Positions 9,845 through 16,479 of a DNA stretch of 64,000 nucleotides are shown in pieces. The notes under the pieces are model-generated. The model was not told where the DNA came from. It worked only from the letters and a program-made list of their open reading frames with translations, and ran no database searches. Both the position numbers and the translations under genes were made by a program. This DNA is from CAWBJP01 sp963789165 (GTDB taxonomy: Bacteria > Actinomycetota > Acidimicrobiia > IMCC26256 > BP-133), in NCBI GenBank assembly GCA_963789165.1, contig CAWBJP010000010.1:414824-478823 (forward strand), in the 5' to 3' direction. How positions within the stretch are numbered: position 1 is the stretch's first letter; each line of letters opens with the position of its first letter.

Positions 9845-9950
9845 ATCGACCCTACGTTGTCGCCTTCGAGCCCGTATCGCGTTCCATTGGTGGTCAAACC
9901 AGTGGTCAGCATTCAGGACGGCTCCCCAAGATCAAAAAGGCTCCCCAATA

Positions 9951-11606
9951 TCAAGAAATGGCCGCTGACCTACACCTGGACTCGAAGCTCACCCTTCTGA
10001 CCCACAGTTTGAGGGCGTGGCCGCCGTGGATGATGAAGGCTTCGCCTTGGTGGAGGCGGCGGATGTCGTCGGGATGGACGACATAGCGGTTCCCGGCTCG
10101 TTGGCTGCCGAGGCCGGTGTGGTCGAGGCTGTGGGTCTGCTCGGTCCGTTCGAGTGTCCATTCGGTGCCGGCCAGGGCGGCGACGTCATCGGGTTGCTTG
10201 AGTTGGTGGACGACGACGGTGCCGACCGTGCCAGCGAGGCGGTTACGGATGGTGTCGTCGGGTCCGAGGCTGGCCCAGGTCTGGGCGACCAGGACCACGG
10301 CGACCCCAAAGCTGCGGACGCGTTCGACAAGGTCGACGGCGGCACCGGGTCGGTCGGAGAGCTTCGAGAACTCGTCCACGATTACCAGGGCTTGGCGATC
10401 CGAGCTCTTGCGGGCGAGAGCCCAGTGGAGGAGGTCCTCGAGGATGAAGGCCCCGACTTCGGCGGCCTGGTGGCGGTTCTCGGGCCGACCGACGGGGACG
10501 TAGGCGGCCCGGATGTCCTCGTAGGACCAGGCGCCGTCGAGAGTGGCGCCAACGGCCCAGGCGATTCCTTCATAGCGGGCCCGGACCCCGGCGACGTCCT
10601 TGTCGGGGAGCTGGCGGATGGCCTCGACGGCGTCGGGGTCATCGCGCCAGGCCCGCTGCAGGGCCCGCTTGTCGAGGCGGGTCACGAGCTCGCCGAAGGA
10701 GCCCGGTACACGGTCACCGACGGCTCGGCGCAGGACGGTTCGGGCGATGCCTTCGTAGTACGGCTCCGTGAAGACCTGAGTGGCCAGGAGCCGGTTGACG
10801 ACCGCTTCCCCGTCCCCCCGCCAACCGTCGAGCGGCTCTCGAGTGCCGTCGCGGGCTTCGATCCCGGCGGCCTCCGCTAGTGCGAGGAACTGGGAGGCGC
10901 TGGTCGGGTCGGCCTTCCCGTCGATCCAGTAGACGTCCCACCCGCCCCGCAGGGCTTCGGCGGCGACGGTGAGGGCGGTGACGGTCTTGCCCGTGCCGGT
11001 CTCCCCCACGATGAGGGCTTGGCGGCGCCAGGCGTCCAGCGGCGGGGCCACCACCGGACGGGCCCGAGATGATATCCGCCAGCCGGGGACGGCACCGGCG
11101 AGGGGCAGGCCGAGAATGGTCCGACCCTCGTGTTCCGGCCACGTGGTGGTGCGCCCGATGGTCCGCTTCGCCTGGGTACGGGTGCGGCGGCCATGGCTGA
11201 GCTCGCGGTAGTGGCGGGTGACTTCGTGCTCGTTGCGGTAATGCATGAACGCCTGGAGGAGCGGGGCGAACAGGATCCCGCCGGACAGGCCGAGGGGGGC
11301 GAGGGCGACAAGCTCGATAGGCCGAAACGGCTGTTGGGCACGGAGGCGGAGCCAGAACGAGACCACGGTGTGGCGGTAGGCATCCCACCCCCCGACCACC
11401 ACGACCAGGCCGGTGAGGACGACGCCGGCGGCGAGAGCGGGCCAGCGCCGCCACCCCCGACTCTCGATGGTCATGGCGAGCGGGACGGCCACCACCAGCG
11501 CGGGTAGGCAGCCCACTACCGCGGCCACCGCCAGGACGGCGAGGATCACGAGTTCGATCTCGTCCAGGCCCGGATCGGCCGGCCGGGTATCGCGAGGCCG
11601 GTTCAC
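9951..11606 (-). CDS. FtsK/TraB-like DNA translocase (conjugative transfer ATPase)
   Basis: 551 residues. Two or three N-terminal membrane segments (about 17-45, 57-73, 98-120) anchor a cytoplasmic motor domain with Walker A GETGTGKT (201-208) and Walker B ALVIVDEFSKL, followed by VLVAQTWASLG. This layout fits TraB/FtsK proteins that pump double-stranded DNA between hyphae or cells in actinomycete elements, and also VirD4-type coupling proteins. GTG 11606 has AAGGAG upstream and overlaps the stop of the upstream gene by 4 bp (GTGA), so translation is coupled. Longer upstream frames are shadows of that gene. Confidence 0.82.
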   Translation of the reverse strand: MNRPRDTRPADPGLDEIELVILAVLAVAAVVGCLPALVVAVPLAMTIESRGWRRWPALAAGVVLTGLVVVVGGWDAYRHTVVSFWLRLRAQQPFRPIELVALAPLGLSGGILFAPLLQAFMHYRNEHEVTRHYRELSHGRRTRTQAKRTIGRTTTWPEHEGRTILGLPLAGAVPGWRISSRARPVVAPPLDAWRRQALIVGETGTGKTVTALTVAAEALRGGWDVYWIDGKADPTSASQFLALAEAAGIEARDGTREPLDGWRGDGEAVVNRLLATQVFTEPYYEGIARTVLRRAVGDRVPGSFGELVTRLDKRALQRAWRDDPDAVEAIRQLPDKDVAGVRARYEGIAWAVGATLDGAWSYEDIRAAYVPVGRPENRHQAAEVGAFILEDLLHWALARKSSDRQALVIVDEFSKLSDRPGAAVDLVERVRSFGVAVVLVAQTWASLGPDDTIRNRLAGTVGTVVVHQLKQPDDVAALAGTEWTLERTEQTHSLDHTGLGSQRAGNRYVVHPDDIRRLHQGEAFIIHGGHALKLWVRRVSFESRCRSAAIS

Positions 11607-12337
11607 GACGACTCCTTGGGAAGGGCGAAGCCGGTCAGATCCACCAGCTCGACCCGACCGTCTTCTCGCAGGGCCTTCACTGCGCCTCGGACGGCGGTGG
11701 CCACCCGGGCGTCGCCGGTGACATAGAGGACGCGGTCGTACTCGAGGGTGAGACCTCCGACGATGCGCCGCAGCCGCTCGGCGGCCTTGACGGTCAGTTC
11801 GACCTCGACCGCGGTCCGCCGGCCGTCCCGATCGATGTACTCGCCGTCGGCGACGTGGACGTCCGGGGCTGCACGGGCCCGGTACAGCGCCCGCTCCGGG
11901 ACCCAGCATCGACCCGAGCTGCGCCGTTCGACCCCGAGGCGGACAAGGGAGACTGCATGCAGGTGGGCAAGCATGCTCAGCGCCGGGGTTCGGCAGCGAT
12001 AACCGTCAAGGACGAGACGGAGCCCTTCCCGGGTCGGCCACACCACCGTCTCGGCGCCAACGAAGAAGCGGCGCTGATGCACGAGGCCGGCGCGGCGCCA
12101 CCGGTCGATGACCTGACGGGTCCGCCCCTCGCTCAGCGGCCGGTTTCCGCCGAGGAGCCACCGGATCACGTCGGCCCGCACGGCGAACTGCTCGCCGACC
12201 CAGCGGAGCACGGTCACATCCCGTTCCGTAACCAGAACGCCTTTGGGCCCAACCCGTCCCTTCTTAACCCCGCCCTCGTTCTTTGCCGTTCCTCCATCGT
12301 CCTCGTCCCACAACGACGGAACACCCGTCACCGCCAT
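11603..12337 (-). CDS. Replication-relaxation family protein
   Basis: 244 residues matching the Replic_Relax family: an N-terminal winged-helix (LVTERDVTVLRWVGEQFAV, then ADVIRWLL, RWRRAGLV), a central AAPDVHVADG and the acidic core VEVELTVKAAERL followed by YDRVLYVTGD. Family members occur on plasmids and integrative elements next to FtsK-like genes and are thought to help DNA processing or replication; activity is unproven. It forms an operon with the translocase through a 4-bp overlap. Promoter expected in the 12338-12663 gap. Confidence 0.78.
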   Translation of the reverse strand: MAVTGVPSLWDEDDGGTAKNEGGVKKGRVGPKGVLVTERDVTVLRWVGEQFAVRADVIRWLLGGNRPLSEGRTRQVIDRWRRAGLVHQRRFFVGAETVVWPTREGLRLVLDGYRCRTPALSMLAHLHAVSLVRLGVERRSSGRCWVPERALYRARAAPDVHVADGEYIDRDGRRTAVEVELTVKAAERLRRIVGGLTLEYDRVLYVTGDARVATAVRGAVKALREDGRVELVDLTGFALPKESS

Positions 12338-12436
12338 CTGTCTTTTTCCTTCCTGTCTCGGGAACGCCGTCTTTCACACCCCTCTTTTGCCTTTGCCTCC
12401 GCACCCCCGCCTGCCCCTTCACCCCAACTCAAGCCA

Positions 12437-12543
12437 CCGCCCGCCGCCACCCATTCGCCCCGTAGCAGCGCTGACCACCGGACCACGAAGTGGGGGGGTG
12501 GTCAGCGCTGCGGAGGGGCGAACCCCCATATGGCGGCGGGCGG
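12437..12543. repeat. 107-bp interrupted inverted repeat in a 326-bp gene-free gap
   Basis: Three blocks pair in order: CCGCCCGCCGCC (12437-12448) with 12532-12543 (12/12), TTCGCCCC (12454-12461) with GGGGCGAA (12515-12522) (8/8), and CAGCGCTGACCACC (12466-12479) with 12497-12510 (14/14). Loop about 17 bases. A further GCGCTGACC lies near 12545. The gap 12338-12663 holds no convincing gene. Position between the transfer operon and its regulators suits an origin, transfer locus or operator; which one is inference. Confidence 0.7.
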
Positions 12544-12663
12544 GGCGCTGACCAGGGAAAACGAGGCCGCGACCCCATACAGCAACCCGTACTGAAACCC
12601 GGCCGGCAACCAGGGCCGCCCAAGATGGCCCGGCACCCCACCTGTCGCGTGCCCTTGCCGGCC

Positions 12664-13020
12664 TCAATGCGAGGACGCCTCCCGGTCGGGACGGTCAAGG
12701 AACTGAATCCCGGCGACGTCGAGCCGGAGCCGATAGGTCGGCACCCGGAAGGCATGCTGCGGCTCCTCGTCCTGTATCCGTTCCAGCACTCCGGCCCGCA
12801 CCAACTCGCCGACCCGCCGGCCGACGGTGTCCTTGGACAGGCCCACCCGGCGAGCCACCGTCCGGTACCCGACGGTGATCACCGTTCCCGCGGGAACCGA
12901 CTCGCTGTGGGCGAGCAGGTCGAGGAGCACGAGAAAGCCTTCGGCGCCGAGCCGGTAGGCGAGCCCCTGGGCCCGGGGGCCGAGCGCGATGGCGTCCCCT
13001 CGTCGGGGACCCGGCAACAT
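12664..13020 (-). CDS. Winged-helix DNA-binding protein
   Basis: About 118 residues. The helix-turn-helix reads TVARRVGLSKDTVGRRVGEL, followed by a wing (VLERIQDEEP...AFRVPTYRL). Such small helix-turn-helix proteins are common in integrative elements as transfer or copy regulators. ATG 13020 overlaps the stop of the Xis-like gene (TGATG), and GTG codons at 13026 and 13023 are possible alternatives. Transcribed toward the inverted repeat, which could be its operator. Confidence 0.7.
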   Translation of the reverse strand: MLPGPRRGDAIALGPRAQGLAYRLGAEGFLVLLDLLAHSESVPAGTVITVGYRTVARRVGLSKDTVGRRVGELVRAGVLERIQDEEPQHAFRVPTYRLRLDVAGIQFLDRPDREASSH

Positions 13021-13247
13021 CACCACGCCTCCTTTCCGGGCGGCTCGGCGAGCGAGCTGAGCCGAACGAGCGCCGTCTTCGGCACCCGCAGGCGCCGACC
13101 CAGCATCACCACCGGCAGGCCCTGGCGCCCGCCAGTGGCGCGGTATACCCTCGTCAACTCGTAGGCCTGGCTGCGGCCCAACCGCAGCACCGTGGCTGCC
13201 TCCTCTACCGTCAAGAAATCAGGAAGCTCGGCGAGCAGCACTGGCAT
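13020..13247 (-). CDS. xis: Excisionase-like helix-turn-helix protein
   Basis: 75 residues from ATG 13247. PDFLTVEEAATVLRLGRSQAY is the MerR/Xis-type DNA-binding helix pair, and the PVVMLGRRLRVPK strand is the usual wing. It starts 120 bp from the divergent XRE gene and lies beside the integrase gene, the standard position for a recombination directionality factor. The longer frame to 13322 gives a Cys-rich N-terminus unlike the family. Gene symbol given by analogy. Confidence 0.72.
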   Translation of the reverse strand: MPVLLAELPDFLTVEEAATVLRLGRSQAYELTRVYRATGGRQGLPVVMLGRRLRVPKTALVRLSSLAEPPGKEAW

Positions 13248-13369
13248 CACGCTCCCGCTAGAATGACATTTACACGATTCTGATTCGCATGTAGTATGGG
13301 TCCGGTTGAGGGCGAAGCGCAAGCGTGTAATTCACAGGCGCTGTCCCGGAGTTGCGACAGGAGGCCCAC

Positions 13370-14542
13370 ATGGCGAGAGGCAAACCCCGCGACGGGCTGC
13401 CCACCTGGACCCCCAACCAGATCGTCGCCGCCAACCTGGCCCGGATCCGGCAACGCCGGGACTGGACCCAGGCCCAGACCGCCCGGGAACTCTCGGCCGT
13501 GTCCCCCAAGCCGTGGAGCGAAGCCACCGTGGCCCACGCCGAGCGGTCCGTGACGGGCAACCGCATCCGCGAGTTCACCGCCGACGATCTGATCGCCTTC
13601 GCCCGCACGTTCGACGTCCCCGTCCTCTACTTCCTCACCCCGCCGCCCCGGCTCTTCGTCAGCGTTCCCGACTCACCACGCTTCGGCGTCACCGCCGCCG
13701 AGATGCTCCACGCCGTCCTGGGCCGGCCCGACAATCTCGCCGAATGGGAGACCCTCCTCGACGAATGGACCGTCGAGCCCGACGACCAGATGCCCTTCCC
13801 CCTCAACGCCGCCAAACGCGAGGAGGTCCGGGCCACCGCCCAGGAGATCGCCCTCATCCGCGCCCACCACCTCGTCCGCAAATACTTCGAAGGCACCGAC
13901 CTCCTCCAGCTCCGCGCGACCCTCCTCGGCCTCGCCGACCTCGCCCTCGCCGTCGAGCAGCACGAAGCCCTCACCGAGCTCGACGAAGAGGACTACGTCG
14001 CTCGCCTGGAGCAGAACAGGGCCCGGAGCGCGAAGGGCCGCCGCCTCCCGGACGGGCGGCGCGGCGAGCGAGCAGGGGACGAGTCAACGCACACAGACCA
14101 GGAAACCGTGAGGCCCGGGCGTGGGCGAGGAGCGAGTACGCGCCGTTCCCTCGGCCTGAGCCCCGGCAAGCTCCACCGGCGAACACGTCCCACCGAAGGA
14201 GGGTCGTCATGCGGGGTCACATCCGGAAGCACGGCAGCGGGTGGGCGGTGGTCATCGACCTCGGCCGCCACGTGGCCTGCCAGGTATGCGAGCACTGCAG
14301 CCATCGGTTCTGGCTCGGCCGGAAGCCGCTGTCCGGTTGCCCGGACTGCGGCGGCTCCCTCTTCGACAGCGAGGCGCGCCGGCAGCAGTGGTACCGGGGT
14401 TTCGCGACGCGGCGGGAGGCGGAACGGGCCCGCACCGAGCTGCTCGGCCGGCTGGACGCCGGCGCCTACGTGTCGCCCACGAAACAGACCCTCGCCCGCT
14501 TCCTGCTCGACGACTGGCTCCCGGCCAAGGAGGCCACTCTGA
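13370..14542 (+). CDS. XRE-family regulator (3' end uncertain)
   Basis: ATG 13370 with GGAGG 5 bp upstream. Residues ~15-75 form a Cro/C1 helix-turn-helix (ANLARIRQRRDWTQAQTARE, with PWSEATVAHAERSV as recognition helix), then a helical region ending LEQNRARSAKGRRLPDGR near residue 230. As read, the frame continues to 14542 and overlaps the integrase by 334 bp in another frame; the tail after ~14090 is low-complexity and probably not native. A one-base shift near there would bring a stop around 14110. Likely the repressor of the element's integration/excision genes. Confidence 0.7.
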   Translation: MARGKPRDGLPTWTPNQIVAANLARIRQRRDWTQAQTARELSAVSPKPWSEATVAHAERSVTGNRIREFTADDLIAFARTFDVPVLYFLTPPPRLFVSVPDSPRFGVTAAEMLHAVLGRPDNLAEWETLLDEWTVEPDDQMPFPLNAAKREEVRATAQEIALIRAHHLVRKYFEGTDLLQLRATLLGLADLALAVEQHEALTELDEEDYVARLEQNRARSAKGRRLPDGRRGERAGDESTHTDQETVRPGRGRGASTRRSLGLSPGKLHRRTRPTEGGSSCGVTSGSTAAGGRWSSTSAATWPARYASTAAIGSGSAGSRCPVARTAAAPSSTARRAGSSGTGVSRRGGRRNGPAPSCSAGWTPAPTCRPRNRPSPASCSTTGSRPRRPL

Positions 14543-15444
14543 AGCCGAGCACCCTGGCCGCCTACCGCATGTACTGCCGGGTCTACATCAAGGGGAGCGG
14601 GATCGGCTCGGTTCCCCTGGCGCAGGTGGACGGACCCCGGATGACCGCCTTCTACGCCGATCTCCTCGCCAACGGCCGGCGCCAGACCGAGGGCGGCCTG
14701 AGCGCCAAGACCGTGCGCAACATCCACGGCATGCTCCACAAGGCGCTGGCCGACGCCGTCCGGTGGGGACGGGCGGTGCGCAACGCCGCCGACGCGGCCG
14801 ACCAGCCGAGGAAGCCATCCCCGGAGATGAAGGTGTGGACCCCTGAGGAGATGCGCTCCTTCCTCCAGCATGTGTGTGACGACCGCTATTTCGCCGCCTG
14901 GCAGCTGCTCGCCACGACGGGGATGCGCCGGGGCGAGCTCCTCGGCCTGCGCTGGGCCGACGTCGATCTCGAGCGCGGCTCGCTCACCATCCTGCAGGTC
15001 CGCACCGCCGTCAATTACGCCGTCGAGACCGGCACTCCCAAGACCGACAAGGGAAGCCGGACGATCGCCCTCGACCCCGCGACCCTCACTGCCCTGCGCA
15101 CACATCGGCTGCGCCAGAACGAGGAGCGCCTGGCCTGGGGCGGCGCCTGGACGGAAACAGGCCTCGTCTTCGTCGGGTCCAACGGCTCCGCCATCCACCC
15201 CCAGCGGCTCTCCCAGTGGTTCGCCCAACACGTCCGCCGCTCCGGACTCCCCCGAGTCAGGCTTCACGATGTCCGGCATTCCTACGCGACCGCGGTGATC
15301 CGGGCCGGGGTTCCCATCAAGGTGGTGAGCCAACGGATCGGCCATGCCAACCCGACGATCACGCTGACCACCTACCAGCACGTCCTCCCCGGCGACGACG
15401 AGCAAGCCGCCATCATCGGGGCCCGGGCGATTCTCGGGTACTGA
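14209..15444 (+). CDS. int: Tyrosine recombinase (integrase) of the tRNA-Leu element
   Basis: 411 residues, ATG 14209 after AAGGAGG. The N-terminus carries Cys residues at 24, 27, 30, 44 and 47 (CQVCEHC, CPDCGG), an extra zinc-ribbon before the arm-binding and SAM-like core-binding region (~90-200). Catalytic residues are complete: Arg240 (TTGMRRGE), Lys (PKTDKGSR), LHDVRHSYAT, IGHANPTI and the Tyr in LTTYQHV. It should recombine the tRNA-Leu anticodon-region core and bind the TGGTTTGCA arms. It lies about 0.9 kb from the right end. Confidence 0.93.
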   Translation: MRGHIRKHGSGWAVVIDLGRHVACQVCEHCSHRFWLGRKPLSGCPDCGGSLFDSEARRQQWYRGFATRREAERARTELLGRLDAGAYVSPTKQTLARFLLDDWLPAKEATLKPSTLAAYRMYCRVYIKGSGIGSVPLAQVDGPRMTAFYADLLANGRRQTEGGLSAKTVRNIHGMLHKALADAVRWGRAVRNAADAADQPRKPSPEMKVWTPEEMRSFLQHVCDDRYFAAWQLLATTGMRRGELLGLRWADVDLERGSLTILQVRTAVNYAVETGTPKTDKGSRTIALDPATLTALRTHRLRQNEERLAWGGAWTETGLVFVGSNGSAIHPQRLSQWFAQHVRRSGLPRVRLHDVRHSYATAVIRAGVPIKVVSQRIGHANPTITLTTYQHVLPGDDEQAAIIGARAILGY

Positions 15445-15571
15445 ACAACTTTCCGAACCGCGGCGAGCCACCGGATCGATCACGCTCGACTGGGGACCCG
15501 GTTGGTCCAAGGGGTGTGGCGCTGTCGACCCCGACGAAGGAGGGCGCATCGCCGGTATCATTGAGCACACA

Positions 15572-15790
15572 ATGCCCAACGCTCGGAACCGAACGATCGT
15601 CATCAAAGACGCCCACGCGGAGGTCACGCGCCTGCGCGGCATCCTCGACGCTTTCGAGGCCCGGTACGACCGAGCTTCCGAGGACCTCGCAGGTGCGTTC
15701 CTAGACGACGACGGGAACCTCGTCGAGAGCCCTGAGTTCCACGAGTGGGACACCGCCTACGCCACCTGGCGGGCCCTCACGCGCGTCTGA
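15572..15790 (+). CDS. Small hypothetical protein, possible antitoxin
   Basis: 72 residues, acidic, largely helical with a coiled-coil-like stretch (AHAEVTRLRGILDAFEARYD). ATG 15572. It ends 4 bp before the GTG of the next gene, so the two are an operon. Small helical protein plus DUF6516-like partner resembles a toxin-antitoxin pair; the role is inferred only from layout. Confidence 0.6.
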   Translation: MPNARNRTIVIKDAHAEVTRLRGILDAFEARYDRASEDLAGAFLDDDGNLVESPEFHEWDTAYATWRALTRV

Positions 15791-15794
15791 AGCG

Positions 15795-16190
15795 GTGCTT
15801 CCTCCGCACATCCGGCGTCCCGCCGACGCCGTGTTTTGGATCGATGCCTGGCTCGTGAGCCTCGGCGGTGAGATCGTTCCGGGGGAGTACGAAGGCGTCT
15901 CTGTCATCGAGTCCGCCCCCGCTGTGGTCATCGCAGTTCAGGTTGGCGAGCTTCGCCTCCGATTCAACGACGGGTCGGAGCTGGCCGTCAACGTGCGCCT
16001 CGATTCCAACCTCGGCGTGATCAAGTACACCTTCGACCTCATCGAGTCGGGCGGCTTGCGCAGATGGGGATGGCACGGCCATCAGGAACCCAAGGCCGGC
16101 TTCCACCACCTCCACCTTCCTGGGCGCCACCCCGAACCCGCTCCCCCGGCGACCTTCGAAGCCGTGCGGGAGCGGCTCGTCGGCCCATGA
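15795..16190 (+). CDS. DUF6516/TumE-like protein, possible toxin
   Basis: About 131 residues from GTG 15795. The pattern LRFNDGSELAVNVRLD, YTFDLIESGGLRRW, then GFHHLHLPG resembles DUF6516 proteins, where a beta-sheet core ends in a His-rich PHHxH motif; some members are toxins (TumE). The match is by eye and partial. The gene sits between the integrase and attR, a usual cargo position. Confidence 0.5.
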   Translation: MLPPHIRRPADAVFWIDAWLVSLGGEIVPGEYEGVSVIESAPAVVIAVQVGELRLRFNDGSELAVNVRLDSNLGVIKYTFDLIESGGLRRWGWHGHQEPKAGFHHLHLPGRHPEPAPPATFEAVRERLVGP

Positions 16191-16267
16191 ACCGGGTCCA
16201 GATGCAAGCGCAACGGTCGCCTGATCCGCTGCGGCGCGGCGCATCCTCCGAGGGGCTCCGGTGATTT

Positions 16268-16287
16268 TGGTTTGCAGATGGTTTGCA
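16268..16287 (+). promoter_or_regulatory. Integrase arm-type repeats, right end
   Basis: TGGTTTGCA at 16268-16276 and 16279-16287, 11 bp apart, 65 bp upstream of the attR core; same strand and spacing as the left pair at 4780. Confidence 0.65.
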
Positions 16288-16352
16288 AACGGCGGGAAGT
16301 GCGACGCCGGCAAGGCACCGAGATGAGGTAAAACAGCAGGTCACAGAGACCA

Positions 16353-16395
16353 GCGAGCGTGGCGGAACTGGAAGACGCGCCGGGTTTAGGTCCCG
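16353..16395 (+). repeat. attR core (5' half of tRNA-Leu)
   Basis: Second copy of the 43-bp direct repeat. Because the repeat is the 5' half, the working tRNA here takes its promoter and 5' half from the element and its 3' half from the chromosome. GATGAGGTAAAAC at 16322-16334 ends 19 bp upstream, as at attL. Confidence 0.75.
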
Positions 16396-16436
16396 GTACC
16401 CGAAAGGGTGTGGGAGTTCGAGTCTCCCCGCTCGCA
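16353..16436 (+). tRNA. tRNA-Leu (anticodon TAG)
   Basis: Acceptor strands GCGAGCG (16353-16359) and CGCTCGC (16429-16435) pair fully, discriminator A at 16436. Anticodon stem CCGGG/CCCGG encloses loop TTTAGGT, anticodon TAG. A long variable arm (GTACCCGAAAGGGTGT) marks a class II tRNA, and GTTCGAGTC is the T loop. CCA is not encoded (ACCG follows). Confidence 0.93.
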
Positions 16437-16479
16437 CCGGCGTTGGCCTCGTTACTGTCACACCTAGTCGGGATGATGG

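Larger units (their letters stand above)
4667..16395. mobile_element. Integrative element in tRNA-Leu(TAG), AICE-like, about 11.7 kb
   Basis: Defined by the 43-bp direct repeats at 4624-4666 and 16353-16395 and by paired TGGTTTGCA repeats just inside each end. Content: tyrosine integrase (14209), Xis-like (13247), XRE and winged-HTH regulators, FtsK/TraB-like translocase (11606), replication-relaxation protein (12337), a large SARP-type regulator (5747), a secreted protein (5591) and a small gene pair near the right end. This matches actinomycete integrative-conjugative elements in outline, which move double-stranded DNA with an FtsK-like protein, but no recognisable replication initiator such as RepSA or Prim-Pol is seen. 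Confidence 0.75.

Noticed and set aside
12419..12755. Short reverse-strand frames across the palindrome region
   Set aside because: They run through the inverted repeat, lack RBS and have no recognisable domain; the gap is better seen as a cis site.
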